Shown: positions 1 to 9,747 of the stretch, one piece after another | Layout: every line of letters starts with the position of its first letter | How positions within the stretch are numbered: position 1 is the stretch's first letter | Program-made: the position numbers and the translations under genes | NCBI RefSeq assembly: GCF_008386695.1 | Contig: NZ_VUOC01000003.1 | Location: 854,421-918,420 of the forward strand | Length of the DNA: 64,000 nucleotides | Source of the DNA: Chitinophaga agrisoli | GTDB taxonomy: Bacteria > Bacteroidota > Bacteroidia > Chitinophagales > Chitinophagaceae | Direction: 5' to 3' | The notes under the pieces: model-generated | The model's database searches: none | What the model was told of the DNA's origin: nothing | Seen by the model: the letters and a program-made list of their open reading frames with translations, nothing else

Positions 1-2
1 TC

Positions 3-536
3 TGTACCGCCTATGATCAATACGTGCTCGATGCTTTCCAGGTGCATAGCATAGATTACCTCTTAAAACCCGTACAATACCAGAAGCTGGAGAAAAGCCT
101 GCAAAAGATGGAAGAGATCCGCTCGCACGCCAAATCCGCCATCAGCGAGGTGCAGTTCAGCGATATCATCAACATCATTAAAACCAGCCAGCAGACCTAT
201 AAATCCAGGTTTATGGTAAAAACGGGCACTAAGATCAAAGCCATCAAAAGTGAGGAAATAGCCTATTTCCATTCCCGTAATAAGCTCACCTTACTGGTTA
301 GCAAAGAGCGGCAGAGTTTTCCCCTGGACTATACGCTGGATGAGCTCATGACCATGCTGGACCCCGTATCGTTCTTTCATGTTAACCGTAACCTCATCAT
401 CCATATAGACGCTGTTAAAGAAGTACATCCCTATTTTAAAGGCCGGCTAAAGCTGGTCCTCTCCCCGGAGCACGACGAAGAAATTGTGATCAGCAGCCAG
501 AAGACCCCCCTTTTTAAGGCCTGGCTGGATCATTGA
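3..536 (+). CDS. LytTR-family response regulator, 5'-truncated by window edge
   Basis: The reading frame is open from base 3 with no start, so the gene begins upstream of the window. The first residues (CTAYDQYVLDAF, then IDYLLKPVQ) are the end of a CheY-like receiver domain, with the conserved Lys of the KP motif. A linker of about 40 residues follows, then a LytTR DNA-binding domain (from about FMVKTGTKIKAI to FHVNRNLIIHIDAV and the C-terminus). This is the usual two-domain layout of LytTR regulators that work with a membrane histidine kinase of the LytS/YehU type. The kinase is probably in the unseen upstream DNA. The next gene starts 136 bases later on the same strand, and nothing shows that the two are linked. 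The internal GTG at 24 is not the true start. Confidence 0.93.
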   Translation, partial: CTAYDQYVLDAFQVHSIDYLLKPVQYQKLEKSLQKMEEIRSHAKSAISEVQFSDIINIIKTSQQTYKSRFMVKTGTKIKAIKSEEIAYFHSRNKLTLLVSKERQSFPLDYTLDELMTMLDPVSFFHVNRNLIIHIDAVKEVHPYFKGRLKLVLSPEHDEEIVISSQKTPLFKAWLDH

Positions 537-671
537 CCGTCTTTTTCAGGCCGCCATAATCCCGTCTCATTCATCTAATATCCAGCTACGTCAGAAATCG
601 CTTTTTTTCTGCGGGTAAAAGCTTTTTCTTTTGAAAATATTTAGGGGACTTAAAATAAAAACCACAAATAA

Positions 672-2345
672 ATGAAGGAACTGATGAATTTCACGTATCT
701 GAAAACCGCAGTGTTTAAAAGATACTGCCTGGTACTTGCACTCGTAACTGCAATGGGTATACAATCTGCCTCCGCACAATACCCCAGCATACCGCAGGAT
801 ATAGCACATGCCAGCAAACAGATGATGGATGCCGCAGAAAAACATTCTGACTCCGTCTGGCAGGCAGCATGGCCCATAATACAGCAGGAGGCCAGGAAAG
901 GAAAGCCTTTTGTGCCCTGGGCGCACCGGCCTACAGATCTGCCGCAGGCAGAGATTGCCGCATTTCCGGGCGCGGAAGGCGGTGGAAAGTTCAGCTTTGG
1001 CGGCCGTGGCGGCCGGGTATTGGTAGTGACCAATCTGAATGATGATGGTCCCGGTAGTTTCCGTTGGGCCTGCGAACAGGGCGGCGCCCGTGTGGTAGTA
1101 TTCAATGTGGCCGGTATTGTGCACCTGAATAGCCCGCTCATCATCCGCGCTCCCTATATCACCATAGAGGGCCAGTCTGCCCCCGGTAACGGCGTTTGTA
1201 TAGCCGGGGAGTCTGTTTGGATCAATACCCACGATGTGGTGATCCGTTATATGCGTTTCCGCCGTGGCGAGACCAATGTAGGCCGCCGTGACGATGCCAT
1301 TGGCGGCAACCCGGTGGGTAATATCATGATCGACCATGTTTCCGCTACCTGGGGCCTGGATGAGAATATGAGCATGTACCGCCATATGTATAATGACAGC
1401 ACCGGCAAGCAGGAAGAGAAAATGCCTACCGTAAACCTCACTATCCAGAACTCCATCTTTGCAGAAGGCCTGGATACCTGGAACCACGCTTTTGGCAGCA
1501 CACTGGGCGGCGAAAATGCCACTTTTGCACGCAATATGTGGGCGGATAATACCGGCCGTAACCCTTCTATTGGCTGGAATGGCACGTTCAATTTTGTAAA
1601 TAACGTGGTGTTTAACTGGGTACACCGTTCTGTGGATGGGGGCGATTATACCGCTACTTTCAACATGATCAACAACTACTTTAAACCCGGCCCCGCTACC
1701 ACTAAGGACGGCCTGGTTGGTCATAGGATCCTGAACCCGGAATCCGGCCGCAGCAAACTGAAATATAAAGTATTTGGCCGCGCCTATGTGCATGGCAATA
1801 TCATGGAAGGATACCCCAAAATAACGGCAGACAACTGGGCTGGTGGCGTACAGGTAGAGGATATGCACGATAAGGACATGGGAGACGCCGGTCAGTATAC
1901 GGATTTTATCCGCGCCAGCAAAGCATTCCCCATGGCAGAAGTGAAGATCATGTCTGCTCAGGAAGCTTTTGGATATGTACTGCAACACGTAGGCGCTACC
2001 CTGCCTGTAAGAGACCCGGTAGATACCCGCATTGTAGAGCAGGTAAAAACCGGCAAGATCAATTACATCAAAGATGTGAAATTGCCCGCAACGCAATTTG
2101 AGCATCGCCGCCTGCCTATTGATTCTTACAAACAAGGCATCATCACCGATATTAGCCAGGTGGGTGGATATCCTGAATACAAAGGCACTCCCTATAAAGA
2201 TGCAGATAATGACGGCATGCCGGATGAGTGGGAAAAGAAACATGGCTTAAATGCCAATGACGCTAAAGACGCCACCCTGGATAAAGATGGCAACGGTTAT
2301 ACCAGCATTGAAGACTATCTGAACGAGGTAGCCAGTAAAAAATAA
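672..2345 (+). CDS. Secreted pectate lyase (parallel beta-helix) with C-terminal Ca-binding repeat
   Basis: A predicted extracellular or periplasmic pectate lyase of 557 residues that would cleave polygalacturonate by beta-elimination. A signal peptide covers about residues 1-36, ending in SASAQ. The catalytic region begins with AFPGAEGGGKFSFGGRGG and contains PGSFRWAC, IMIDHVSATWG and LDENMSMY, typical of Bacteroidota pectate lyases with a right-handed beta-helix. The last 47 residues carry an aspartate-rich DADNDGMPDEWE / DKDGNGYTSIEDY segment resembling thrombospondin type 3 or dockerin-like calcium loops. ATG at 672 is used; ATG at 684 would also leave a signal peptide. No SusC/SusD pair adjoins, so this is not a classical polysaccharide-utilisation locus. 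The following outer-membrane barrel is co-oriented, 64 bases away. Confidence 0.9.
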   Translation: MKELMNFTYLKTAVFKRYCLVLALVTAMGIQSASAQYPSIPQDIAHASKQMMDAAEKHSDSVWQAAWPIIQQEARKGKPFVPWAHRPTDLPQAEIAAFPGAEGGGKFSFGGRGGRVLVVTNLNDDGPGSFRWACEQGGARVVVFNVAGIVHLNSPLIIRAPYITIEGQSAPGNGVCIAGESVWINTHDVVIRYMRFRRGETNVGRRDDAIGGNPVGNIMIDHVSATWGLDENMSMYRHMYNDSTGKQEEKMPTVNLTIQNSIFAEGLDTWNHAFGSTLGGENATFARNMWADNTGRNPSIGWNGTFNFVNNVVFNWVHRSVDGGDYTATFNMINNYFKPGPATTKDGLVGHRILNPESGRSKLKYKVFGRAYVHGNIMEGYPKITADNWAGGVQVEDMHDKDMGDAGQYTDFIRASKAFPMAEVKIMSAQEAFGYVLQHVGATLPVRDPVDTRIVEQVKTGKINYIKDVKLPATQFEHRRLPIDSYKQGIITDISQVGGYPEYKGTPYKDADNDGMPDEWEKKHGLNANDAKDATLDKDGNGYTSIEDYLNEVASKK

Positions 2346-2409
2346 ATAAAACCGCCGGGTAAGGAGAAGTTGTAAACGTGGGCATAACGAATGTGACAAA
2401 CAGTACTAT

Positions 2410-5022
2410 ATGCGGAATATTTGGATAATATTTCCTTTTCTTCTATTAACAACATCCGTTTATGCCCAGCATCCCAGGACCGTGAAAGGACACATCCGGG
2501 ACAGTTACGGCAATTCCTTACCCGGCGCTGTTGTTACCCTGGTAACCAGCACAGACAGCACGGCGGTTAGCGCCAGCGCACAGGCAGATTTTTTCTTCAA
2601 CGCCGTTAAATCATCCCGGTTTAAACTGGAAGTAGGTTTTATGGGGTATGAAAAGTTTGTGCGCCAATACAAGCTGGCAGATAGCCTTAATACCATTGTG
2701 CTGGATACGATCGTATTATCAATAGCATCTACCGCGCTAAAAGAGGTAGTAGTAGCCGCTACGGTACCCGTAAAAGTAAAAGAAGATACCATTGAGTACG
2801 ACGCCAAAGCCTTTAAAGTAAGGGAAGGAGACGCGGTAGACGAGATCGTAAAAAAGCTGCCCGGCGTGGATGTGGATAAAACCGGCAACATGTCGGTACA
2901 GGGAGAACCCATCACCAAAGTGCGGCTCAATGGAAAGGACTTTTTTGGCAACGATGCCGCCGCGGCCATCCAGAATCTGCCGGCAGATATCGTGAAGAAC
3001 CTGCAGGTAATTGATGATTACGGCGATCAGGCAAACATTACGGGTATAAAAGGCGGAGAATCCACCAAGATCTTAAACATCAACCTGCTGCCGGACAAGG
3101 ACGAGGGATACTATGGCAAACTTACCGGCGGCCTGGGAACAGATGGCCGCTATGAAGGCCGTTTCCGCACCAATATCCTCAGGGATAAGCAGCAGATCGC
3201 CTTTGACGGCGCCATCAATAATACAGAAAGCGGCGACGGTATCTCAGACAGAAAATCAGCAAAACTAAATTACCGGGATAACTGGGGCGGCAAGCTGGTA
3301 TCCTATGGCAGTTATGGCTATACCAACCGGAATAATAGCATCCGGGAAACCACCAGCAGCCAAACCGTATTCCAGGACTATACCAAACTGGAGGACGAAA
3401 GCCAGAACAGTTATACCGGCAACAATCAACACCAGCTTTCCTGGAACCTGGAATACCAGGTAGACTCCAGCAATTACCTCAAGATACAACCGGATCTTTC
3501 TTATAGTACCACTACTACCCACAACGCCGGCCTAAGCAATACACAGCTGTTGGGCTCATCCTCATTAAAAGACAACCAGTCTTTTAATAACGCCACCTCA
3601 TCATCCTTATCCGCAAGGATCTTTTATAACCATAAATTCAAAAAGCAGGGCCGTAATTTTAGCTTCACCTCGCAGATGGGCTACTCCAACAGTGATGCAA
3701 ACAGCGATGTAAAAAACCGCTATACCATCACGGATACGGCGGATAATATCTCATACACCAACCAGTTCCAGCAAACAGGAACGGATAACAATACCTTTCA
3801 AACCTCCGCGCAGGCCTCTTATATAGAGCCATTATCTGCCTCTTCCTATGCGGAGGTATCCTATCAATTGAACCGGTCCGCTACCAGTAATATCCGTAAT
3901 ACAAATGATGTAGACCCCGTGAGTGGCGAGCAGAAACAGAATTTCCTGCAGAGTAATGATTACGACTACCAGTTCACCACCCACCGTATTGGACTTAACT
4001 ACCGGTTCAAGCAAAAAAAGCTGAATTATATGGTGGGGATGTCAGCACAGCCTTCCGTTCTAAAAGGAGAGGATTTTAGCCGGCATAACAGCACTTCCAG
4101 GTCCTTGTTTAACTGGATCCCCACCGCACGCCTGATCTACCGCTTTTCGCGTAAAAACACCTTTTCCGCGCGGTATTATGGCCGCAGCCAGGCGCCCGGG
4201 TTTACCCAGCTGCAACCCCTTACAGATAATTCCGATCTGCAGAATACCGTTACCGGTAATCCAGACCTGAAACCGGAGTTCTCCCATAACCTGAACCTGG
4301 AATACAAACAGTCTGACTGGTCATCCGGCTACACCATGCTGGCCAAATTGCTGGTGAATGAGACCATGAATAAGATCGTAACGGTACGGACTATTATTCC
4401 CGACAGCCTCAAACAAAACACTACCTACATCAATACAAACGGTTTCTATAATGTAAAAGGCCTCTATACTTTTTCCAAACCGTTTGCAGACCGTAAATAT
4501 ACCCTTACCTATTTTGGCGATGCCGGTTATAGCAACAATATCGCTTTTACCAATGGAGAGCGTAATATTGGCAAAGACCTCACCATCCGCCAGGGCTTTA
4601 AATTCAGGGCAGATCTGGATGATATCATGGACGCTGAGTTGAATACGGCCTACTCATTTAACGGTACCACCTATTCTTCCGCCTCATTCCAGGCCAGGCG
4701 CGTTAACAGTGTGCTGATAGGCATCGCCGGAAGGAATTACTTTTTCAGTAACTGGACTTTAGGATATGATTTTTCTTATACCATCAATAGCGGGTATAGC
4801 ACCGGTAATGTTAATCCAAAGCTGCTGAATGCCTACCTGGAACGGCGTTTACTGAAGCATAACCGGGGAACGGTACGCGTAGCGGTATTTGACCTGTTCA
4901 ATCAGAACACAGGCATCTCCCGCGATGTATTTGATAACGAAATTGTAGATAAACGTAATAACAGGCTGGCCAGGTATTTTATGTTAACGCTTAACTACCG
5001 GCTGGAAAATTTTGGGCATTAA
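2410..5022 (+). CDS. Outer-membrane beta-barrel protein with carboxypeptidase-regulatory-like N-terminus
   Basis: An 870-residue protein with a signal peptide (MRNIWIIFPFLLLTTSVYAQ). A transthyretin-like, carboxypeptidase-regulatory domain covers about residues 22-115 (TVKGHIRDSYGNSLPGAVVTL). A plug-like region follows (EIVKKLPGVDVDKTGNMSVQG, then KVRLNGKDFFG), then a long barrel rich in alternating aromatic residues up to a C-terminal strand ending RLENFGH. This matches the Bacteroidota 'outer membrane beta-barrel family' proteins, which are TonB-receptor relatives shorter than SusC. The substrate is unknown, and there is no SusD partner. It follows the pectate lyase on the same strand, but the pairing is only suggestive. 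A strong bidirectional terminator follows. Confidence 0.85.
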   Translation: MRNIWIIFPFLLLTTSVYAQHPRTVKGHIRDSYGNSLPGAVVTLVTSTDSTAVSASAQADFFFNAVKSSRFKLEVGFMGYEKFVRQYKLADSLNTIVLDTIVLSIASTALKEVVVAATVPVKVKEDTIEYDAKAFKVREGDAVDEIVKKLPGVDVDKTGNMSVQGEPITKVRLNGKDFFGNDAAAAIQNLPADIVKNLQVIDDYGDQANITGIKGGESTKILNINLLPDKDEGYYGKLTGGLGTDGRYEGRFRTNILRDKQQIAFDGAINNTESGDGISDRKSAKLNYRDNWGGKLVSYGSYGYTNRNNSIRETTSSQTVFQDYTKLEDESQNSYTGNNQHQLSWNLEYQVDSSNYLKIQPDLSYSTTTTHNAGLSNTQLLGSSSLKDNQSFNNATSSSLSARIFYNHKFKKQGRNFSFTSQMGYSNSDANSDVKNRYTITDTADNISYTNQFQQTGTDNNTFQTSAQASYIEPLSASSYAEVSYQLNRSATSNIRNTNDVDPVSGEQKQNFLQSNDYDYQFTTHRIGLNYRFKQKKLNYMVGMSAQPSVLKGEDFSRHNSTSRSLFNWIPTARLIYRFSRKNTFSARYYGRSQAPGFTQLQPLTDNSDLQNTVTGNPDLKPEFSHNLNLEYKQSDWSSGYTMLAKLLVNETMNKIVTVRTIIPDSLKQNTTYINTNGFYNVKGLYTFSKPFADRKYTLTYFGDAGYSNNIAFTNGERNIGKDLTIRQGFKFRADLDDIMDAELNTAYSFNGTTYSSASFQARRVNSVLIGIAGRNYFFSNWTLGYDFSYTINSGYSTGNVNPKLLNAYLERRLLKHNRGTVRVAVFDLFNQNTGISRDVFDNEIVDKRNNRLARYFMLTLNYRLENFGH

Positions 5023-5054
5023 TGCCCCGCTATTGTAGATTAACCTTATAAAAC

Positions 5055-5083
5055 AAAAAGCAGCGCTTATGCGCTGCTTTTTT
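5055..5083. terminator. Bidirectional intrinsic terminator
   Basis: A perfect 12-bp stem (AAAAAGCAGCGC and GCGCTGCTTTTT) with a TTAT loop lies between the convergent outer-membrane protein gene and nrdA. A-run and T-run on either side let it work on both strands. Confidence 0.9.
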
Positions 5084-5108
5084 ATGCTAATTGGTCTCTT
5101 ATTCATTA

Positions 5109-7490
5109 TCACGCGCTGCAGGTTACGCAACCTTCTTCCATGGTGCAAACTGCGCCTTCTGCATACTCTTCCACCAGTTCCTGGCCTGCCTGCGCAGCAG
5201 CTACCATTGGCTCCATTTGCTGACCGCCTTGTTTTTCTACGGTAAACTGAACGGCCTGTGTAGCAGCCTGTGTACGCAGGTAGTACATGCCTGTTTTCAA
5301 ACCTTTTTTCCAGGCGTAGAAGTGCATGGAAGTAAGCTTGGCGGCAGACGGTGTGTCTACAAACAGGTTCAGCGATTGTGACTGGCAGATGAATGCGCCG
5401 CGGTCTGCTGCCATATCGATGATATTACGCTGTTTGATCTCCCATACTGTTTTGTACAGTTCTTTGATGGTAGATGGGATCTCGTCTATCTGCTGGATGG
5501 AACCATTGGCGGCAATGATCTTATTCTTCATATCATTGTCCCACAGGCCCAGCGCTACCAGGTCTTGCAGCAGGTGTTTGTTCACTACCACAAACTCACC
5601 GCTCAGTACACGGCGGGTATAGATATTGGAAGTGTACGGCTCAAAGCACTCGTTATTACCCAGGATCTGGGAAGTGGAGGCAGTAGGCATGGGCGCCAGC
5701 AACAGGGAGTTGCGGATACCATGTTGTTTCACTTCTGCTTTCAGGGAATCCCAATCCCAGCGGGCAGAAGGTGTAACGCCCCACATATCAAACTGGAAAA
5801 CGCCTTTGGAAGCAGGAGAGCCGGCAAAGGTCTCATAAGCGCCATCTTTTATAGCCAGGTCTTTGGACGCTGTCATAGCGGCAAAATAAATGGTCTCAAA
5901 GATCTCGCTGTTCAGCTTTTTAGCGGCATCGCTCTCAAACGGATAACGCATCAGGATGAAGGCATCTGCCAGGCCCTGTACGCCCAATCCAATAGGACGG
6001 TGGCGCAGGTTGCTGTTACGGGCTTCTTCTATCGGGTAATAGTTATTATCAATGATCTTGTTCAGGTTCACCGCTGCCTGGTAAGTCACATCATATAAAC
6101 GCTGATGATCGAACTGGCCGTCTGTTACAAAACGGGGCAGTGCCAGGGAAGCCAGGTTACATACCGCTACCTCTTTATCGTCTGTATACTCAATGATCTC
6201 TGTGCAAAGGTTAGAGCTCTTGATAGTACCCAGGTTCTGCTGGTTAGATTTGCGGTTAGCAGAATCTTTATACAGCAGGTAAGGCGTACCGGTCTCGATC
6301 TGCGCATCCAGGATAGCGAACCACAGGTCCTGTGCTTTCACGGTTTTACGTGCGCGGCCTTCCTGTTCGTATTTAGCATACAGGGCTTCAAATTCCTTAC
6401 CCCAGGTTTCGTGCAGGCCTGGCGCTTCGTGCGGACAGAACAGGCTCCAATCGCCATTGTCTTCTACGCGCTGCATAAACAGGTCTGGTACCCACAGGGC
6501 ATAGAACAGGTCGCGGGCGCGCATCTCTTCTTTACCGTGGTTCTTACGCAGGTCCAGGAATTCAAATACATCGGCATGCCAGGGCTCCAGGTAAATAGCA
6601 AAAGCGCCTTTACGTTTACCGCCACCCTGGTCCACATAACGGGCTGTATCGTTAAACACGCGCAGCATAGGGATAATACCATTGGAAGTACCGTTGGTAC
6701 CGCTGATATAAGAGCCCGTAGCGCGGATGTTGTGAATGCTTAAACCTATACCGCCGGCGCTCTGGGAGATCTTAGCGGTTTGTTTCAGCGTGTCGTAGAT
6801 GCCGTCAATGCTATCGCCTTTCATGGTCAGCAAAAAGCAGGATGACATCTGCGGTTTGGGCGTACCTGCATTGAACAGGGTAGGCGTAGCGTGTGTAAAC
6901 CAACGCTCGCTCATGAGGTTATACGTTTTGATGGCAGACTCAATGTCTTCCTTATGTATACCTACCGCCACACGCATGAACATATGTTGCGGACGCTCTG
7001 CTATCTTACCGTCTACTTTCAGCAGGTAAGAACGCTCCAGCGTTTTAAAACCAAAATAATCAAAAGCAAAGTCGCGGTCATAGATGATGCTGGAGTCCAG
7101 GATCTCCGCATTCTTGCGGATGATCTCCCATACATCGTCAGACAATAACGGCGCCGGTTTGCCTATTTTAGGATCAACGTATTCATACAGCTTCTTCATC
7201 GTTTTAGAGAATGATTTCACTGTATTTTTATGCAGGTTGCTCACCGCAATACGGGAAGCCAGCTGCGCATAATCCGGGTGTTTGGTCGTAAGCGAGGCTG
7301 CTGTTTCTGCAGCCAGGTTATCCAGTTCTGATGTGGTAACGCCATCATACAAACCCTGTATCACCTTCTTGGCCACATCAATCGAATCTACATAGTCTGC
7401 GTTCAGGCCATAACAGAGTTTTTCAATACGTGCAGTGATCTTATCAAACTTGACCGCTTCTTTGTGGCCATCCCTTTTTATTACAAACAT
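5109..7490 (-). CDS. nrdA: Ribonucleoside-diphosphate reductase class Ia, alpha subunit
   Basis: The catalytic subunit of class I ribonucleotide reductase, 793 residues, which reduces NDPs to dNDPs in the cytoplasm with NrdB. An ATP-cone allosteric domain starts the protein ([18 protein letters not shown]). Active-site elements are visible: the first redox Cys (MSSCFLLT), the radical-site NLCTEI, the second redox Cys ([10 protein letters not shown]), and the C-terminal swinging-arm cysteines ([14 protein letters not shown]). [21 protein letters not shown] is typical of the eukaryote-like NrdA subgroup. It is co-oriented with nrdB, 123 bases downstream of it, and probably cotranscribed from the riboswitch-controlled promoter. 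Confidence 0.97.
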   Translation of the reverse strand: MFVIKRDGHKEAVKFDKITARIEKLCYGLNADYVDSIDVAKKVIQGLYDGVTTSELDNLAAETAASLTTKHPDYAQLASRIAVSNLHKNTVKSFSKTMKKLYEYVDPKIGKPAPLLSDDVWEIIRKNAEILDSSIIYDRDFAFDYFGFKTLERSYLLKVDGKIAERPQHMFMRVAVGIHKEDIESAIKTYNLMSERWFTHATPTLFNAGTPKPQMSSCFLLTMKGDSIDGIYDTLKQTAKISQSAGGIGLSIHNIRATGSYISGTNGTSNGIIPMLRVFNDTARYVDQGGGKRKGAFAIYLEPWHADVFEFLDLRKNHGKEEMRARDLFYALWVPDLFMQRVEDNGDWSLFCPHEAPGLHETWGKEFEALYAKYEQEGRARKTVKAQDLWFAILDAQIETGTPYLLYKDSANRKSNQQNLGTIKSSNLCTEIIEYTDDKEVAVCNLASLALPRFVTDGQFDHQRLYDVTYQAAVNLNKIIDNNYYPIEEARNSNLRHRPIGLGVQGLADAFILMRYPFESDAAKKLNSEIFETIYFAAMTASKDLAIKDGAYETFAGSPASKGVFQFDMWGVTPSARWDWDSLKAEVKQHGIRNSLLLAPMPTASTSQILGNNECFEPYTSNIYTRRVLSGEFVVVNKHLLQDLVALGLWDNDMKNKIIAANGSIQQIDEIPSTIKELYKTVWEIKQRNIIDMAADRGAFICQSQSLNLFVDTPSAAKLTSMHFYAWKKGLKTGMYYLRTQAATQAVQFTVEKQGGQQMEPMVAAAQAGQELVEEYAEGAVCTMEEGCVTCSA

Positions 7491-7613
7491 GTGTATTGAA
7501 ATTTAAGAGGTTAGTAATAAATATATGTATCTGAAATTACGTGTTGAGAAGCAGGAAGGAGAGATAGGAATATCGTCCGGTTCGGGCTTCCGCTGCGTGT
7601 TTCAGCGTTAAAA

Positions 7614-8585
7614 TTAAAAGTCTTCGTCCAGGCTGAATGTCTGTGTTTCCTTGCCGGACATTACGCCAGCTTTCTGGTAATCACCCACCCGTTTTTCAAA
7701 GAAGTTGGTCTTGCCTTGCAGCGAGATCATTTCCATGAAGTCAAACGGATTAGTGGCATTAAATATTTTGGCATAACCTAATTCGGCTACCCAACGGTCA
7801 GCTACGAACTCAATATATTGGCTCATCAGGCGGCTGTTCATACCTATCAGGTCTACGGGCAGCGCATTGATGATGAAATCTTTTTCAATTTCCACGGCGT
7901 CGCCAATGATCTGGTGTACTTCTTCCTGTGTAAGCTGATTTTGCAGCATGCTATACAGCAGGCAGGCAAACTCGCAGTGTAAACCTTCATCACGGCTGAT
8001 CAGCTCATTGGAGAAAGTAAGCCCCGGCATCAGGCCTCTCTTCTTTAACCAGAAGATAGAGCAGAAGCTACCGCTGAAGAAGATGCCTTCTACTGCAGCA
8101 AATGCTACCAGGCGTTGTGCAAAATTGCCGTTCTCTATCCAGCGCAGCGCCCACTCCGCTTTTCTCTTTACGGCGGGTACCGTATCGATCGCATGGAACA
8201 AACGGTCTTTCTCTGCCGGATCTTTTACATAGGTATCTATTAGTAAAGCGTAAGTTTCTGAATGGATATTTTCCATCATGATCTGGAAACCGTAAAAACA
8301 ACGGGCTTCCGGTATCTGTACTTCGCTCATGAAGTTTACTGCGAGGTTCTCATTCACTATGCCGTCACTGGCCGCAAAAAATGCCAGCACATGTGTAATA
8401 AAATGACGTTCGCCGTCGTTGAGGTTGCCCCAGTCCTTGAGGTCGCCACTTAGGTCAATCTCTTCTGCTGTCCAGAAGCTGGCCTCATGCCGTTTATACA
8501 CTTCCCACACTTTTGGATAGTTAATGGGCAGCAATACAAAGCGGTCTTTGTTCTCTTTCAACAAGATCTCATTTTCATGGTTCAT
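7614..8585 (-). CDS. nrdB: Ribonucleoside-diphosphate reductase class Ia, beta subunit
   Basis: The radical-generating small subunit, 323 residues, with a dinuclear metal centre in a ferritin-like fold. Residues 95-120 ([20 protein letters not shown]) resemble eukaryotic R2: E105 and H108 of an ExxH pair, with the radical Tyr at 112 retained, so this is a tyrosyl-radical type rather than a Tyr-less class Ic. A second metal-ligand helix contains RDEGLHCEF. nrdB precedes nrdA, the reverse of the common nrdAB order. Upstream lies a 467-base region (8586-9052) holding a cobalamin riboswitch, so expression is probably lowered when adenosylcobalamin is plentiful. Confidence 0.97.
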   Translation of the reverse strand: MNHENEILLKENKDRFVLLPINYPKVWEVYKRHEASFWTAEEIDLSGDLKDWGNLNDGERHFITHVLAFFAASDGIVNENLAVNFMSEVQIPEARCFYGFQIMMENIHSETYALLIDTYVKDPAEKDRLFHAIDTVPAVKRKAEWALRWIENGNFAQRLVAFAAVEGIFFSGSFCSIFWLKKRGLMPGLTFSNELISRDEGLHCEFACLLYSMLQNQLTQEEVHQIIGDAVEIEKDFIINALPVDLIGMNSRLMSQYIEFVADRWVAELGYAKIFNATNPFDFMEMISLQGKTNFFEKRVGDYQKAGVMSGKETQTFSLDEDF

Positions 8586-8716
8586 GCGCCAATAATTTTT
8601 TTGGTTATTGCTGTACTCTTTCGGTAAGGGGTGGGGTGACGAGAGATACCTTTTCCCGGAGTGAGGAAGGTGTCACTTGCGTCAATACCCTTATACCGCG
8701 AAGGCTTTGACAAATG

Positions 8717-8855
8717 TTGCGCTGGCAGGTCTCTGGCTTTCCCTGACATTCAACCGTTTTTTGCGCACGGGATCAGGAATCACAGTAGCGCGTCTGCTCG
8801 TGATTCTAACACGATTCCCTATTAATCCCGGATGTTACCCCGGGAACCAATGCAA
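8717..8855 (-). promoter_or_regulatory. Cobalamin (adenosylcobalamin) riboswitch upstream of nrdB-nrdA
   Basis: Read on the minus strand, the aptamer opens with TTGCATTGG, which pairs with the closing CCAGCGCAA (P1, one mismatch). Between them are the conserved blocks of the family in order: GGTTCCC, AATAGGGAA, GCTACTGTGA, then CAGGGAAAGCC running into the B12 box AGCCAGAGACCTGCC (8723-8738). Downstream RNA to the nrdB start (8716-8586) contains GTCAA/TTGAC arms (8707-8711 and 8681-8685). A CAATAA/TTATTG hairpin (8590-8610) sits just before the ATG. I see no U-run terminator, so control of translation seems more likely than attenuation. The rest of the 8586-9052 gap holds a -7 box at 8874 and the divergent ABC gene's leader. 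Confidence 0.93.
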
Positions 8856-8873
8856 CTAAGTCAAGAACTGACG

Positions 8874-8881
8874 CAAATGTA
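8874..8881 (-). promoter_or_regulatory. Probable -7 box of nrdB promoter
   Basis: TACATTTG on the minus strand is a perfect match to the Bacteroidota -7 consensus TAnnTTTG. It would start transcription about a dozen bases before the riboswitch P1 stem, which is the expected spacing. No convincing -33 TTTG is visible. Confidence 0.55.
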
Positions 8882-9052
8882 AGTACGAAACACACCGGGT
8901 GCCCTTTAAAGTTTTTAACACGTGTGGAAAAAGAAACAAAATTGATGGGAACAATTTCGGAAACTGCCGGTGGTATTGAAGAAGGATTGTGTACAAGTAC
9001 TCTAGGCATTAAATGTGCTTTTAATGTAAAATTTATTTCGCCATATTTACGT

Positions 9053-9685
9053 ATGATCACACTGCATCAGATACAAAAAAAGTATTATGACTCGCTGATT
9101 ATCAGCGTGCCAAAGCTGGAATTGCCCCATGGTATTTACTGGATGCAGGGCGGTAACGGCGCAGGTAAAACCACCTGTTTAAAGATCATAGCAGGGCTTA
9201 TTCCTTTTGAGGGAGATGTATTAGTTAAATCCACAATCAGTAGCAAACGTCAACCTGTACAATACCGCCAAATGGTGAGTTATGCAGAGGCGGAACCGCT
9301 GTATCCCGCATTCCTCACCGGCCGCGACCTGCTGCAGCTGCATACAGGCGCCAGGGGAGAGGGCTACGAAAGTATCACAGAATTGTCAGCCTTATTAGGT
9401 ATCCCCGCTTTTATTCACAACCCTGTTAGCAGTTATTCCAGTGGCATGTTAAAGAAATTATCCCTGCTGCTGGCGTTTACCGGCCGCCCCGCGCTGATCC
9501 TGCTGGACGAGCCGCTGATCACGCTGGATACTGCCACCATCCCCATTCTATATGACTGGATCCGCCGCTTTCACACACAGCACGGCGTTAGCTTTGTCAT
9601 TACCTCCCACCAGCTCATCACCGCCGGAGAATTACAGTTAACGGCTACACTGGTAATAGATAATAAGGAGTTAAAAAAAGTATAG
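9053..9685 (+). CDS. ABC transporter ATP-binding protein
   Basis: A 210-residue ABC ATPase. Walker A is GGNGAGKTT, the signature is SSGMLKKLSLL, and Walker B is ALILLDEP, followed by a switch His in VITSHQ. The frame is open further upstream, to 8924, but that stretch has no ABC-like sequence. The ATG at 9053 gives MITLHQIQKKYYDSLIISVPKLEL, a normal ABC N-terminus, so I chose it. The next gene, 62 bases downstream, is a polytopic membrane protein that is probably its permease. Substrate and direction are unknown. Its small size and lack of extra domains fit an exporter-type two-component system. Confidence 0.88.
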   Translation: MITLHQIQKKYYDSLIISVPKLELPHGIYWMQGGNGAGKTTCLKIIAGLIPFEGDVLVKSTISSKRQPVQYRQMVSYAEAEPLYPAFLTGRDLLQLHTGARGEGYESITELSALLGIPAFIHNPVSSYSSGMLKKLSLLLAFTGRPALILLDEPLITLDTATIPILYDWIRRFHTQHGVSFVITSHQLITAGELQLTATLVIDNKELKKV

Positions 9686-9747
9686 GTATAAGGGTAATTT
9701 GTTATTCAATTGTTAAGCAATTTGAGTAGCAATCAATTAACATTTTT

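Noticed and set aside
592-611. CAGAAA/TTTCTG hairpin after the LytTR gene as terminator
   Set aside because: The stem has only 6 A/T-rich pairs and the T-run is in the loop; too weak to call.
591-2243. 550-codon open frame on the minus strand
   Set aside because: It is fully antisense to the pectate lyase gene, whose product has clear family motifs and a signal peptide. The antisense translation shows no domain and comes from the codon bias of the real gene.
672-5022. Polysaccharide-utilisation locus
   Set aside because: A pectate lyase and an outer-membrane barrel adjoin, but the barrel is too short for SusC and there is no SusD or dedicated sugar regulator.
8677-8859. 60-codon plus-strand frame in the nrdB leader
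   Set aside because: It lies over the cobalamin riboswitch on the opposite strand and is explained by that RNA.
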